NCBI GenBank assembly: GCA_023423835.1
Contig: JAFAEW010000066.1
Coordinates: 1 to 26,488 of the forward strand
DNA length: 26,488 nt
Direction of reading: 5' to 3'
Source: Bacteroidota bacterium
GTDB lineage: Bacteria > Bacteroidota > Bacteroidia > Chitinophagales > Chitinophagaceae
Shown: one piece after another, positions 8,247-15,585 of the stretch
Numbering within the stretch: the stretch's first letter is position 1
Layout of the letters: each line of letters starts with the position of its first letter
The notes under the pieces: model-generated
The model's database searches: none
The model's input: the letters and a program-made list of their open reading frames with translations, nothing else
Told to the model about the DNA's origin: nothing
Made by a program: the position numbers and the translations under genes

Positions 8247-8810
8247 CTATCTGATATTCTGAATATACACATTTTCGCTGAACTGCTTTTTAATGTCTCT
8301 CAGATCGCGGATAATGCTGGCATCAAACAATTTATTGTTGAATTCTAAAATGAATCCACCCACGAGCGAGGGATCCACCACCGATTCAAGTTCCACCACG
8401 GGAAGATTAGCCTCCTTCTTTGTTTTTTCAATAATCGATTCTTTCAAACCATCACTTACCGGAACAGCAGTGGTAAGTTTCACCCGGTGAATTCCTTTCA
8501 TTTCATTATACTGGTCGATGAAAGAATGAACAATTTCAGGCAAGCTGTCTTCCCTTCCCTTCTTAACCAGCAGCTCTATAAATAAAGCGGAAATCTGTGA
8601 TATCTTTCCCTTTGTAACCGCGTCAATAATGGCAGTTTTCTTTTCAGTCTTGATAATCGGACTTTTCAAAAGCCTAACGAATTCAGCACTTTGCCTGCAA
8701 ACTGCCTGCAGATATTTCATATCCGCATATACGGCTTCAAGCTGTCCTTTTTCTTCAGCAAGTACCAAAATACTTTTGGCGTACCTGGAGGCTAAACGTG
8801 GATTAGTCAT
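8247..8810 (-). CDS. atpH: F1Fo ATP synthase subunit delta (OSCP-like)
   Basis: A 187-residue delta subunit, which joins the peripheral stalk (b dimer) to the top of the alpha3beta3 head. The N-terminal helical domain begins NPRLASRYAKSILVLAEE, typical of the family, and the C-terminal region has the conserved DPSLVGGFILEF element. It starts 45 nt after atpF and lies 74 nt before atpA. Sequence conservation is low in this family, but length and position make the call secure. Confidence 0.96.
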   Translation of the reverse strand: MTNPRLASRYAKSILVLAEEKGQLEAVYADMKYLQAVCRQSAEFVRLLKSPIIKTEKKTAIIDAVTKGKISQISALFIELLVKKGREDSLPEIVHSFIDQYNEMKGIHRVKLTTAVPVSDGLKESIIEKTKKEANLPVVELESVVDPSLVGGFILEFNNKLFDASIIRDLRDIKKQFSENVYIQNIR

Positions 8811-8855
8811 AATTTAATTTTGCTTTACGATCAAAGCCTTTATGATTTTGCTGAA

Positions 8856-9350
8856 TTAATTTAGTTGCACACCATCGGCCAACTGCCTGATAAACTGCTC
8901 CTGTTGACTCTTATCAGAAAGTTCTTTGCGCAATACTTTCTCCGTAATTTCAACAACCATATTTCCCACCTGGTTTTTCACATCCACAAGGGCAGCATTT
9001 TTCTGTTGCTGAATGGCTTCCTGCGCCTCGCCCACGATTCTCGAATATTCATCCTTTGCCTTGTCTTTTGCTTCGGCAATCATTTTGTCAGACGCTTCCT
9101 TTGCTTCCCGTATCATTACGGCTCTTTCTTCTCTTGCCCTTGCAAGCAATTCTTCATTCTCACTTTTAAGCTGCGACATTTCCAGTCTTACGCGGTCTGC
9201 AGTGCTGATGGCATCTGCGATGCCCGCTTCTCTTTCTTTCAGGGCAGAAAGGATTGGTTTCCAGGCAAATTTTCTCAGTATCAGAAATACAATCAGAAAC
9301 GCTATCAGCGTCCAAACAAGTAAACCAACATTGGGGTTCAACAATTCCAT
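8856..9350 (-). CDS. atpF: F1Fo ATP synthase subunit b
   Basis: A 164-residue peripheral-stalk subunit with one N-terminal membrane helix (about residues 8-25), the FAWKPILSALKEREAGIADAI transition typical of b subunits, then a long charged helix expected to form the parallel b coiled coil, ending in the delta-binding C-terminus. The preceding 144-nt gap contains a hairpin with a U-tract, so expression of b relative to c may be reduced. No separate b' gene is visible. Confidence 0.96.
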   Translation of the reverse strand: MELLNPNVGLLVWTLIAFLIVFLILRKFAWKPILSALKEREAGIADAISTADRVRLEMSQLKSENEELLARAREERAVMIREAKEASDKMIAEAKDKAKDEYSRIVGEAQEAIQQQKNAALVDVKNQVGNMVVEITEKVLRKELSDKSQQEQFIRQLADGVQLN

Positions 9351-9441
9351 AAAAAGGACTTTTATTTCAAAACTTTAAATTCAAAGAAGTTGCACAATCA
9401 TTTGATTGTAATCAACGGTCATTCATCATAATTAAAGAACT

Positions 9442-9484
9442 AAAAAATTGTTGCGCCTTCAGCCCTTTGCATCGGGCGCAACAA
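9442..9484 (-). terminator. Hairpin with U-tract between atpE and atpF (attenuator candidate)
   Basis: On the minus strand TTGTTGCGCC (complement of 9475-9484) and GGCGCAACAA (complement of 9448-9457) form a perfect 10-bp stem with a 17-nt loop, in which GCCC/GGGC allows an alternative pairing. Six U residues follow. It starts about 10 nt after the atpE stop. Partial termination or mRNA stabilisation here would raise c-subunit synthesis relative to the downstream genes; that role is inference. Confidence 0.7.
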
Positions 9485-9494
9485 AGATTTTTAT

Positions 9495-9737
9495 TTACAC
9501 GAATAGCGCCAATACGGCAGCAATTACGGCAAACAGTGCAACCCCTTCAATAAGAGCCGCAACAAGGATCATGTTTGAACGGATATCGTTTGAAGCTTCC
9601 GGCTGGCGTGCAATAGATTCTACAGCGCCCTTTCCGATCTGTCCAATTCCGATACCGGCTCCAATAGCTGCAAATCCTGCACCTACTGCAGCACCTGCGT
9701 TTGCGATCCCGTCTAACAATACAGTCAACATAGACAT
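9495..9737 (-). CDS. atpE: F1Fo ATP synthase subunit c
   Basis: An 80-residue two-helix proteolipid of the rotor ring. Helix 1 is the Gly/Ala-rich segment GAAVGAGFAAIGAGIGIG, the polar loop is ARQPE, and helix 2 carries the ion-binding Glu in LIEGVAL. That Glu is followed by Gly rather than Ser/Thr, and the helix-1 position occupied by Gln in Na+-binding rings is Ile, so the ring should translocate protons. It lies 35 nt after atpB and is followed by a hairpin. Confidence 0.97.
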   Translation of the reverse strand: MSMLTVLLDGIANAGAAVGAGFAAIGAGIGIGQIGKGAVESIARQPEASNDIRSNMILVAALIEGVALFAVIAAVLALFV

Positions 9738-9772
9738 AGTACTGGGTTTTTGATTATGATAAAAAAACTTTA

Positions 9773-10960
9773 TTAAATGTGAACAGCTTCACCATGTGCT
9801 TCATCATGTTTTCCGCCTTCAAAAGCCTGGGCGATAAATACCGCTGTAAGACTGGTGAAGATGAATGCCTGGATAAAGGCAACCAAAATTTCGATAAAAT
9901 ATATGAAGATGGTAAAGATCAGTGAAATAGGTGAAAATCCGAATCCGGCGGCTCCGCTCATTGCTCCGAAAATAAAGATCAGCATGATCAAACAGGTGAT
10001 GATCATGTGGCCGGCAATCATGTTGGCAAACAAACGAATGATAAGGGCAAAAGGTTTTGTGAAAACGCCCAACACTTCCACCAATACCAATATCGGCTTC
10101 ACAAATCCCGGCGTTGGCGGGTTGAAGATGTGTCCCCAAAAATGCTTATTTGAACTGATGAGGATAGCGATAAACGAGATGACGCCAAGCACAAGTGTAA
10201 AGGCAATATTGCCCGTAACATTTGCAGATCCGGGGATCAATCCAACCATTGTATTGATGAGGATAAAGAAAAATATGCTCAGTAGATACGGCATGTATTT
10301 CTCATAATTTCTTCCCAACTGAGAAATTCCCACCTCATCACGAATGAAAAGGATGATGGGCTCCAACAATCCCTGTGCGCCGCTTGGAGCAGACATCGCA
10401 CCGTTCTTTTTGTACTTTTTGGCTATCGCAAACATCAGCCAGATAAACAAAGCGGAAGCTAAAAGCATTTGCACCACATTGCGTGTCATTGAAATGTCGT
10501 ACACCGTTACAGAAGGATCGTATTTTCCATCAGCCGTTACCGGAACTATTTTTCCGACGGGAAAATTTTGCTTCTTGGTATCGATGCCAGCATGTTGCAG
10601 TTCTTCCAGGAAATGCTCATCTATGATCCGGTATCCGTCATAAGCAGCATGGCCATGCTCAAACCTAGAAGACATGAAAACGGAAAATCCACGTTGCGGA
10701 GAATATAGAATTACCGGCAATGGAATCGAAACATGCGTTTCACCGATAGTCAGAAAATGAAATTCATGTGCATCGAGTACGTGCTCCATTAAAATTTCTC
10801 CTGGTTTTAATTTTTCACCTTTTTGCTCGGCCGCATCCGGAAAATGCTCGGCTTTTGCCTCATTCTCGGCCGGAGTTTGAGCAAAAGTTGTATTAGTGAA
10901 AAATAATATAAGAAGGCTGAAAGCCGCTACCAGTATAGATTTTAGATTTTTGAAGGTCAT
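9773..10960 (-). CDS. atpB: F1Fo ATP synthase subunit a (long form)
   Basis: The membrane stator subunit that forms the proton half-channels with the c ring. The essential Arg309 lies in LIIRLFANMIAGH, and the C-terminal helices follow the family pattern. At 395 residues it is much longer than E. coli subunit a (271): the first ~27 residues look like a signal peptide ending TFAQ, and residues ~28-155 form a hydrophilic extension with several His residues before the first conserved helix. Extended a subunits are usual in Bacteroidota. It is the first gene of the operon, with a consensus promoter just upstream. Confidence 0.96.
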   Translation of the reverse strand: MTFKNLKSILVAAFSLLILFFTNTTFAQTPAENEAKAEHFPDAAEQKGEKLKPGEILMEHVLDAHEFHFLTIGETHVSIPLPVILYSPQRGFSVFMSSRFEHGHAAYDGYRIIDEHFLEELQHAGIDTKKQNFPVGKIVPVTADGKYDPSVTVYDISMTRNVVQMLLASALFIWLMFAIAKKYKKNGAMSAPSGAQGLLEPIILFIRDEVGISQLGRNYEKYMPYLLSIFFFILINTMVGLIPGSANVTGNIAFTLVLGVISFIAILISSNKHFWGHIFNPPTPGFVKPILVLVEVLGVFTKPFALIIRLFANMIAGHMIITCLIMLIFIFGAMSGAAGFGFSPISLIFTIFIYFIEILVAFIQAFIFTSLTAVFIAQAFEGGKHDEAHGEAVHI

Positions 10961-10980
10961 ACCCGTCCCTAAATTTGGCG

Positions 10981-11010
10981 CAAAGATAAGCGTTGATGAG
11001 TATATTCAAA
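10981..11010 (-). promoter_or_regulatory. Promoter of the atpBEFHA operon
   Basis: On the minus strand TTTG (complement of 11007-11010), an 18-nt spacer and TATCTTTG (complement of 10981-10988) match the Bacteroidota promoter consensus exactly. The expected start near 10975 leaves a leader of only about 14 nt before the atpB ATG. Confidence 0.75.
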
Positions 11011-11140
11011 CAAAATCCAATTAAAAATTAAAGGACCGTATTTGGCATTTTAACCAGTGATTAAGAATCGATCAAAGCACTGCTTGCAGTCATAAACTTC
11101 GCCCTTCACAAAAAAAAACAAACGCCTCCCCTTACTGAAA

Positions 11141-11159
11141 GGGAATGTGGGCCATTCCC
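11141..11159. repeat. Inverted repeat in the atpB-GNAT divergent intergenic region
   Basis: GGGAATG (11141-11147) and CATTCCC (11153-11159) form a 7-bp stem with a 5-nt loop. An alternative GTGGG/CCCAC pairing overlaps it on the right. No U-tract follows on the plus strand; on the minus strand a poly-U stretch lies about 20-30 nt downstream. Function unknown; it could be an operator or a terminator against read-through. Confidence 0.4.
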
Positions 11160-11188
11160 CCACAACGGTCGCTCACTAGCCAAGATGA

Positions 11189-11196
11189 TAGATTTG
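11189..11196 (+). promoter_or_regulatory. -7 element for the GNAT-nitrilase pair
   Basis: TAGATTTG matches TAnnTTTG fully and predicts a start near 11203, 17 nt before the ATG at 11220. No TTTG is seen at the -33 distance. The element lies downstream of the in-frame ATG at 11145 and so argues against that longer start. Confidence 0.5.
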
Positions 11197-11219
11197 AAGA
11201 ATTTTATGGAAATTCGTGC

Positions 11220-11696
11220 ATGCAAATCAGAGAAATCAGGAAAGCGGATAATGAACCACTTGCGAAATTGATCAGAGACGTTTTTGAAGAAATGGATATT
11301 CCACGGGCGGGTACCGTGTATTCTGATCCTACTACCGACACGCTGTTTGAATCTTTTAAAACCGGTAAATCTGTCCTTTGGGTAGCGGAAGAAAACGGCA
11401 CATTATCGGGATCCTGCGGCATCTATCCCACAGCGGGACTTCCCGAAGGGCATGCCGAGCTCGTAAAATTTTACCTTTCTCCAAATTCGAGAGGGAAGGG
11501 AACCGGAAAGGCTTTATTTGAAAAATCGATCGAATCAGCAAAAGAATTTGGATACACACATTTATATATTGAATCATTCCCTGCTTTCAAAACCGCCATT
11601 CAATTGTATAAAAAATACGGGTTTTATCCAATTGTTCGCCCGTTGGGTAATTCGGGACATACGGCCTGCAATGTTTGGATGTTGAAGGATTTATGA
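11220..11696 (+). CDS. GNAT-family N-acetyltransferase
   Basis: A 158-residue GNAT fold protein expected to transfer an acyl group from acyl-CoA to an amine. The acetyl-CoA-binding motif A is clear in VKFYLSPNSRGKGTGKALFE, followed by the motif B region with YKKYGF. The ATG at 11220 was chosen because the frame upstream (from 11145) encodes a non-family N-terminus that overlaps a hairpin and the -7 element. Its stop overlaps an ATG of the nitrilase frame (ATGA at 11693), so the two genes are probably translated together. The substrate is unknown. Confidence 0.88.
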   Translation: MQIREIRKADNEPLAKLIRDVFEEMDIPRAGTVYSDPTTDTLFESFKTGKSVLWVAEENGTLSGSCGIYPTAGLPEGHAELVKFYLSPNSRGKGTGKALFEKSIESAKEFGYTHLYIESFPAFKTAIQLYKKYGFYPIVRPLGNSGHTACNVWMLKDL

Positions 11697-11719
11697 GCAT
11701 TAACCAGAAAAGAAAAACC

Positions 11720-12676
11720 ATGGAAAATATTAAAATATCAACCGCGCAATTTGAAAACAAAAGTGGCGACAAAGCTTATAATCTGTCCGTGATCGACCGG
11801 CTCTCAGCCCGGGCGGCGGCAGAAGGCTCGCAGGCGATCGCTTTTCACGAATGCAGTATTACGGGATATACATTTGCGAGGAAACTGACGAAAGCACAGA
11901 TGCTCGATCTGTCAGAGTTTATTCCCGAAGGGGAAAGCATTAAAAAGCTGCAGGAGATTGCAACGAAAAACAATATTGCAATCCTTGCCGGCTTGTTTGA
12001 GAAAGACAAGGAAGACCGGTTTTATAAGGCGTATGTGTGCGTGGATAAGACCGGATTACTGGCAAAATACCACAAGTTGCACCCGTTTATTCATCCGGAT
12101 ATCACACCCGGAAACAGTTATTATGTTTTTGATTTATGCGGATGGAAATGCGGGATCCTTATTTGTTATGACAATAATATTGTGGAAAATGTGCGGGCCA
12201 CGAAATTATTGGGAGCCGACATTATTTTTATGCCGCATGTAACCATGTGCACGCCTTCCACCCGCCCCGGAGCAGGATTTGTGGATCCTGAATTATGGAA
12301 AAACCGTGAAGCTGATCCCACTTCTCTCCGGATTGAATTTGACGGTTTGAAAGGAAGGGCATGGCTGATGAAATGGCTTCCTGCCAGAGCATACGATAAC
12401 GCGATTTACGCGGTCTTCTCCAATCCCATCGGAATGGATGATGACCAATTGAAAAACGGATGCTCAATGATCATCGATCCGTTCGGAGATATTATTGCAG
12501 AATGCCGCAAGCTCGGAGATGACGTGGTAACGGCAACCCTCACTCCGGAAAAATTACAGCTTGCCGGCGGATGCAGATACCTCAACGCCCGTCGCCCCGA
12601 TTTGTATAAAGACATTATTGGTGCAGCACATACGGCAGAGCAAAAAGTAAGCTGGCTGCAGAAAGGAAAGGAATGA
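11720..12676 (+). CDS. Nitrilase-superfamily carbon-nitrogen hydrolase
   Basis: A 318-residue cytoplasmic C-N hydrolase with the complete Glu-Lys-Cys triad: Glu44 in AFHECSITGY, Lys119 in KYHKLHP and Cys149 in ILICYDNN. The family hydrolyses amides, carbamoyl groups or nitriles; the exact substrate cannot be read from the sequence. The start at 11720 places the conserved first strand (IKISTAQF) at residues 4-11, and A-rich sequence precedes it. An in-frame ATG at 11693 overlaps the GNAT stop by 4 nt and is the main alternative. The gene ends 21 nt before the convergent SDR gene. Confidence 0.9.
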   Translation: MENIKISTAQFENKSGDKAYNLSVIDRLSARAAAEGSQAIAFHECSITGYTFARKLTKAQMLDLSEFIPEGESIKKLQEIATKNNIAILAGLFEKDKEDRFYKAYVCVDKTGLLAKYHKLHPFIHPDITPGNSYYVFDLCGWKCGILICYDNNIVENVRATKLLGADIIFMPHVTMCTPSTRPGAGFVDPELWKNREADPTSLRIEFDGLKGRAWLMKWLPARAYDNAIYAVFSNPIGMDDDQLKNGCSMIIDPFGDIIAECRKLGDDVVTATLTPEKLQLAGGCRYLNARRPDLYKDIIGAAHTAEQKVSWLQKGKE

Positions 12677-12697
12677 GGGAGGAAGAAGCGCGTTGGC

Positions 12698-13519
12698 TCA
12701 CAAAAACAGATCGCCATACAACTTTCCACCTTCCACTACCGAATACTTCTCCAGGTCTGTTATTCCTTCAGCTTGCAATACGTCCTCGTCGATGAAACAG
12801 TTTCCCGAGCAGTCTTTTGCCGGTTTCGACAAGATGATTTTGGCCGCATCGGCCAGTATTTCCGGCTTACGGCTCATGGCAGCAAGTTGTTCTCCTCCCA
12901 GCAGATTTCTGACAGCCGCGGTGTCGATGGTAGTTTTTGGCCAGAGAGAATTCGCGGCGATCCCGATGGATTTAAACTCTTCCGCCCATCCCATCATCAA
13001 CATGGTCATATTGTATTTGCTGATGGTATAGGCGACGTGGGGAGCCATCCATTTGCGGTCAAAATTTAAAGGTGGTGATAAGGTCAGGATGTGCGGATTT
13101 GCGCCTTCTTTCAAAAACGGCAACGCTTTCTGCGTCAACAAAAAGCTGCCCCTCACGTTGATATCAAACATCAGATCATAATACTTTGAAGGAAGATTTT
13201 CCGTGGAATAAAGATTTATAGCGGAAGCATTATGTATCAGGCCATCTATCGATCCGAACCGTTGCATTGTTTTTTCAACCAGCGCTTCAATTTGTTCCTC
13301 AAACCGGATATCTGTTTTCACCGCCAGCGCCTTTCCTCCGGCGGTTTCCACTTCCTTTGCTGCAGAATAGATAGTTCCTCCAAGCCTCGGATCTTCTTCG
13401 GTTGTTTTGGCGGCGATCACAATGTTTGCGCCTTCAGCAGCCAGTTTCAGGGCAATGGCTTTTCCAATTCCACGGCTCGCGCCGGAAATGATAAATGTTT
13501 TATCGGCGAATGAATTCAT
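12698..13519 (-). CDS. Short-chain dehydrogenase/reductase, HSDL2-like
   Basis: A 273-residue SDR with the cofactor motif SGASRGIG (12-19), Asn97 in HNAS, and catalytic Ser148, Tyr164 and Lys168 (AYTISKY). The sequence resembles the N-terminal SDR domain of hydroxysteroid dehydrogenase-like protein 2 (HSDL2), including the stretches IVIAAKT, LSPPLN and LWPKTTI, but has no C-terminal SCP2 domain. The family is linked to lipid metabolism; the substrate is unknown. It overlaps the gmk stop by 4 nt (ATGA), so it is the second gene of a gmk-SDR operon. Confidence 0.92.
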   Translation of the reverse strand: MNSFADKTFIISGASRGIGKAIALKLAAEGANIVIAAKTTEEDPRLGGTIYSAAKEVETAGGKALAVKTDIRFEEQIEALVEKTMQRFGSIDGLIHNASAINLYSTENLPSKYYDLMFDINVRGSFLLTQKALPFLKEGANPHILTLSPPLNFDRKWMAPHVAYTISKYNMTMLMMGWAEEFKSIGIAANSLWPKTTIDTAAVRNLLGGEQLAAMSRKPEILADAAKIILSKPAKDCSGNCFIDEDVLQAEGITDLEKYSVVEGGKLYGDLFL

Positions 13520-14094
13520 AATTTATCTCCCAAAAACGATTTTATAAGGCCCTCGGTTTCTATGCATGCGTTTTCGAAACAGTCGTTCACAACGATGGCG
13601 TCAAACTGGTGATTGAATGAGATCTCATAGGAGGCTTTACTGATACGTGTTTGAACACTTTCGGCCGTTTCAGATCCCCGGTTTTTCAATCTCCTTTCCA
13701 GTTCTTCGATTGATGGCGGCGACACAAAAATTGAAAACGCGCTTTCATTAAATTGTTGCTGCACGTGAATGGCGCCCTGCACATCGATATCGAGCACCGG
13801 CGTTTTATTTTCATCCCAGATCCTCCTGAGTTCGCTTTTCAAAGTGCCGTAATATTTCCCTTCATAAACCATTTCCCATTCAATGAACGCATTGTCATGA
13901 ATTTTCTGCTGGAAAGATTCAAGTGAAATAAAGTAATAGTGTTTCCCCTCAATCTCTCCCTGACGGGCCTGTCGGGTAGTGGCCGAAATTGAAAATGAAA
14001 GCGATGAATATTTATTTAGGAGATAATTGGTAATGGAAGTTTTTCCCGCTCCTGATGGCGCAGTAATTATTATTAATTTATTTTTTGATGCCAT
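13516..14094 (-). CDS. gmk: Guanylate kinase
   Basis: ATP-dependent phosphorylation of GMP to GDP, an essential cytoplasmic step in nucleotide synthesis. From the ATG at 14094 the protein is 192 residues, the normal family size, with P-loop APSGAGKTS (12-20), the GMP-binding segment beginning SISATTRQAR, and EGKHYYF. The reading frame stays open upstream to 14193, but that would add 33 atypical residues encoded across the M16 terminator hairpin, so the inner start is preferred. It overlaps the downstream SDR by 4 nt. Confidence 0.96.
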   Translation of the reverse strand: MASKNKLIIITAPSGAGKTSITNYLLNKYSSLSFSISATTRQARQGEIEGKHYYFISLESFQQKIHDNAFIEWEMVYEGKYYGTLKSELRRIWDENKTPVLDIDVQGAIHVQQQFNESAFSIFVSPPSIEELERRLKNRGSETAESVQTRISKASYEISFNHQFDAIVVNDCFENACIETEGLIKSFLGDKL

Positions 14095-14156
14095 ATGCAA
14101 AGAACGGATAATTTTCATCAACTGAAAACCCGGTGTGAAAGAAAATATTCGGACAT

Positions 14157-14190
14157 AAAAAACCCGGAGCCTTGAAAGGAAAGCTCCGGG
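14157..14190 (-). terminator. Intrinsic terminator after the M16 peptidase pair
   Basis: On the minus strand CCCGGAGC and GCTCCGGG (14183-14190 and 14163-14170) form an 8-bp GC-rich stem with a 12-nt loop, followed by six U (complement of 14157-14162). It starts about 22 nt after the peptidase stop and separates that operon from gmk. Confidence 0.9.
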
Positions 14191-14211
14191 CAAGAAATTT
14201 TTGAATACCAG

Positions 14212-15585
14212 TTACTGTTGATTTCCCGATTGCTTTTCTATCGCTTCTTTATCGCCCACCATCACTAAGGTCATCTTGTCAAACGGTAAATATTTTTTCA
14301 CAATTTCAGAAACCTGCGAGGGCGTTACTGCGTGTATGCTTTTTACCATATTTGTGAGGTAGGTATCGGGCAGGCCGTAGAGATCGAGAAAATTAAGCTG
14401 ACCGATAATACCACCTGGAGAAGAATTTCTCAATACAAAAATCCCGGCTTCATAGTTTTGAATTCCTTTCAGTTCATCTTTAGAAGGCGCTTCTGTCTGC
14501 AGTCGTTTAATTTCTTTCTCTATTTCCCTGATCGCGTCGATTGTGTGCTCGCTGGTAACATCGGCATTTTCCATCCATACCGATCCTCCTTTGCGGTTTT
14601 GAACGGCAGCATTCGGCGAGTAGGTGTAGCCCTTATTTTCGCGTATGTTGCTGGTAATCCTTGATCCGAATGAGCCTCCCAGCAATGAATTGGCCACAAT
14701 TTCGGCCACATAATCAGGATTAGAGGGCGCAGCCACCGGCAAGCCGAGAATAATCGTTGTTTGCGGAGCCGATTTTCTGTCAACCACTATCCTTTCTGGA
14801 GCAAAACTGGTTGCTTTTGAGGGATATGAGGGATCAGGTCCTGCTTTCCATTTGCCGAAGGCTGAATTTGCCGCTGCCGAAACTGCCGCTTCATCAAACT
14901 GCCCCACAACATATAATACAGACCGCTTTGCCCCAAAATTTTTACTGTAAAAATCCTTTACCATCGGAAGCGTGTAACTGTCCAGCATTTCTTCCGTCGG
15001 AAAATAGCGTGCATAAGGCGAATTTCTATAGACCACCTCCATGAATTTTTCCGTCGCCTGGGTTTGGGGAACCGCTTTCTGAACTGCCAGTTGTCGTTTC
15101 AGATCTGATTTCAACCGGTTTAATTCGCCTTCCGGGAAGGCCGGATTGATGACAAGATCGGCAATCACCTTTATGAAATCGGCTGCATAATCAGAAAGAA
15201 CCGCACCGGAAACCGTTGTCTGGTCCTGGCCCACGCTGATATACACCTGGCCACCCATTGCAGCAACTTTTTGAGACAAAGCAGTGAAATTCATGTCTTT
15301 GGTTCCTTGGTTCAGCAACTTTCCGGTAAGATCTGCCAGCCACACCTGATCGGGTCCTTCGTGCACATTGCCGGTTTTAATGATCAGCGAAATGTTCACC
15401 TTTGGAATATCGCCATATTTTACAAAGGTTGTCTTTAAGCCGTTGCCCAACTTTTTTTCCTGTTTTTGCGGAAGTTTAAAATCCATCGGTGCACCCCCTT
15501 CCGGTGGTGCTTGTTTTTGCGCCAGGGAAGGGTGCAGGATAAATAAACCCGCCATCAGTGCTATATAATTCATTACTTTTTTCAT
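14212..15585 (-). CDS. M16-family peptidase subunit lacking the zinc motif
   Basis: A 457-residue exported protein with a signal peptide (residues 1-22, ending SLAQ). It has the tandem M16 fold, but the HxxEH position is occupied by LADLTGKLL (about 83-91), so it cannot bind the catalytic zinc. The C-terminal half keeps the element SFGSRITSNIRENKGYTYS (Arg309, Tyr320), which in two-chain M16 proteases contacts substrate for the active partner. It overlaps the catalytic subunit gene by 4 nt; the two most likely form a periplasmic heterodimer that degrades peptides. The strong terminator lies just downstream. Confidence 0.92.
   Translation of the reverse strand: MKKVMNYIALMAGLFILHPSLAQKQAPPEGGAPMDFKLPQKQEKKLGNGLKTTFVKYGDIPKVNISLIIKTGNVHEGPDQVWLADLTGKLLNQGTKDMNFTALSQKVAAMGGQVYISVGQDQTTVSGAVLSDYAADFIKVIADLVINPAFPEGELNRLKSDLKRQLAVQKAVPQTQATEKFMEVVYRNSPYARYFPTEEMLDSYTLPMVKDFYSKNFGAKRSVLYVVGQFDEAAVSAAANSAFGKWKAGPDPSYPSKATSFAPERIVVDRKSAPQTTIILGLPVAAPSNPDYVAEIVANSLLGGSFGSRITSNIRENKGYTYSPNAAVQNRKGGSVWMENADVTSEHTIDAIREIEKEIKRLQTEAPSKDELKGIQNYEAGIFVLRNSSPGGIIGQLNFLDLYGLPDTYLTNMVKSIHAVTPSQVSEIVKKYLPFDKMTLVMVGDKEAIEKQSGNQQ

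Noticed and set aside
8865..9378. Plus-strand ORFs of 152 and 121 codons opposite atpF
   Set aside because: They mirror the coding bias of atpF on the other strand and have no promoter or family features.
9448..9753. 101-codon plus-strand ORF opposite atpE
   Set aside because: It runs through the hairpin and antisense to the c subunit; low-complexity Ala/Ile/Pro content reflects the reversed glycine-alanine helix.
11145..11219. Longer GNAT N-terminus
   Set aside because: The 25 extra codons cross a hairpin and the -7 element, and GNAT homology starts at the ATG at 11220.
14095..14193. 33-residue N-terminal extension of guanylate kinase
   Set aside because: It overlaps the upstream terminator, and Gmk proteins start just before the P-loop, as at 14094.
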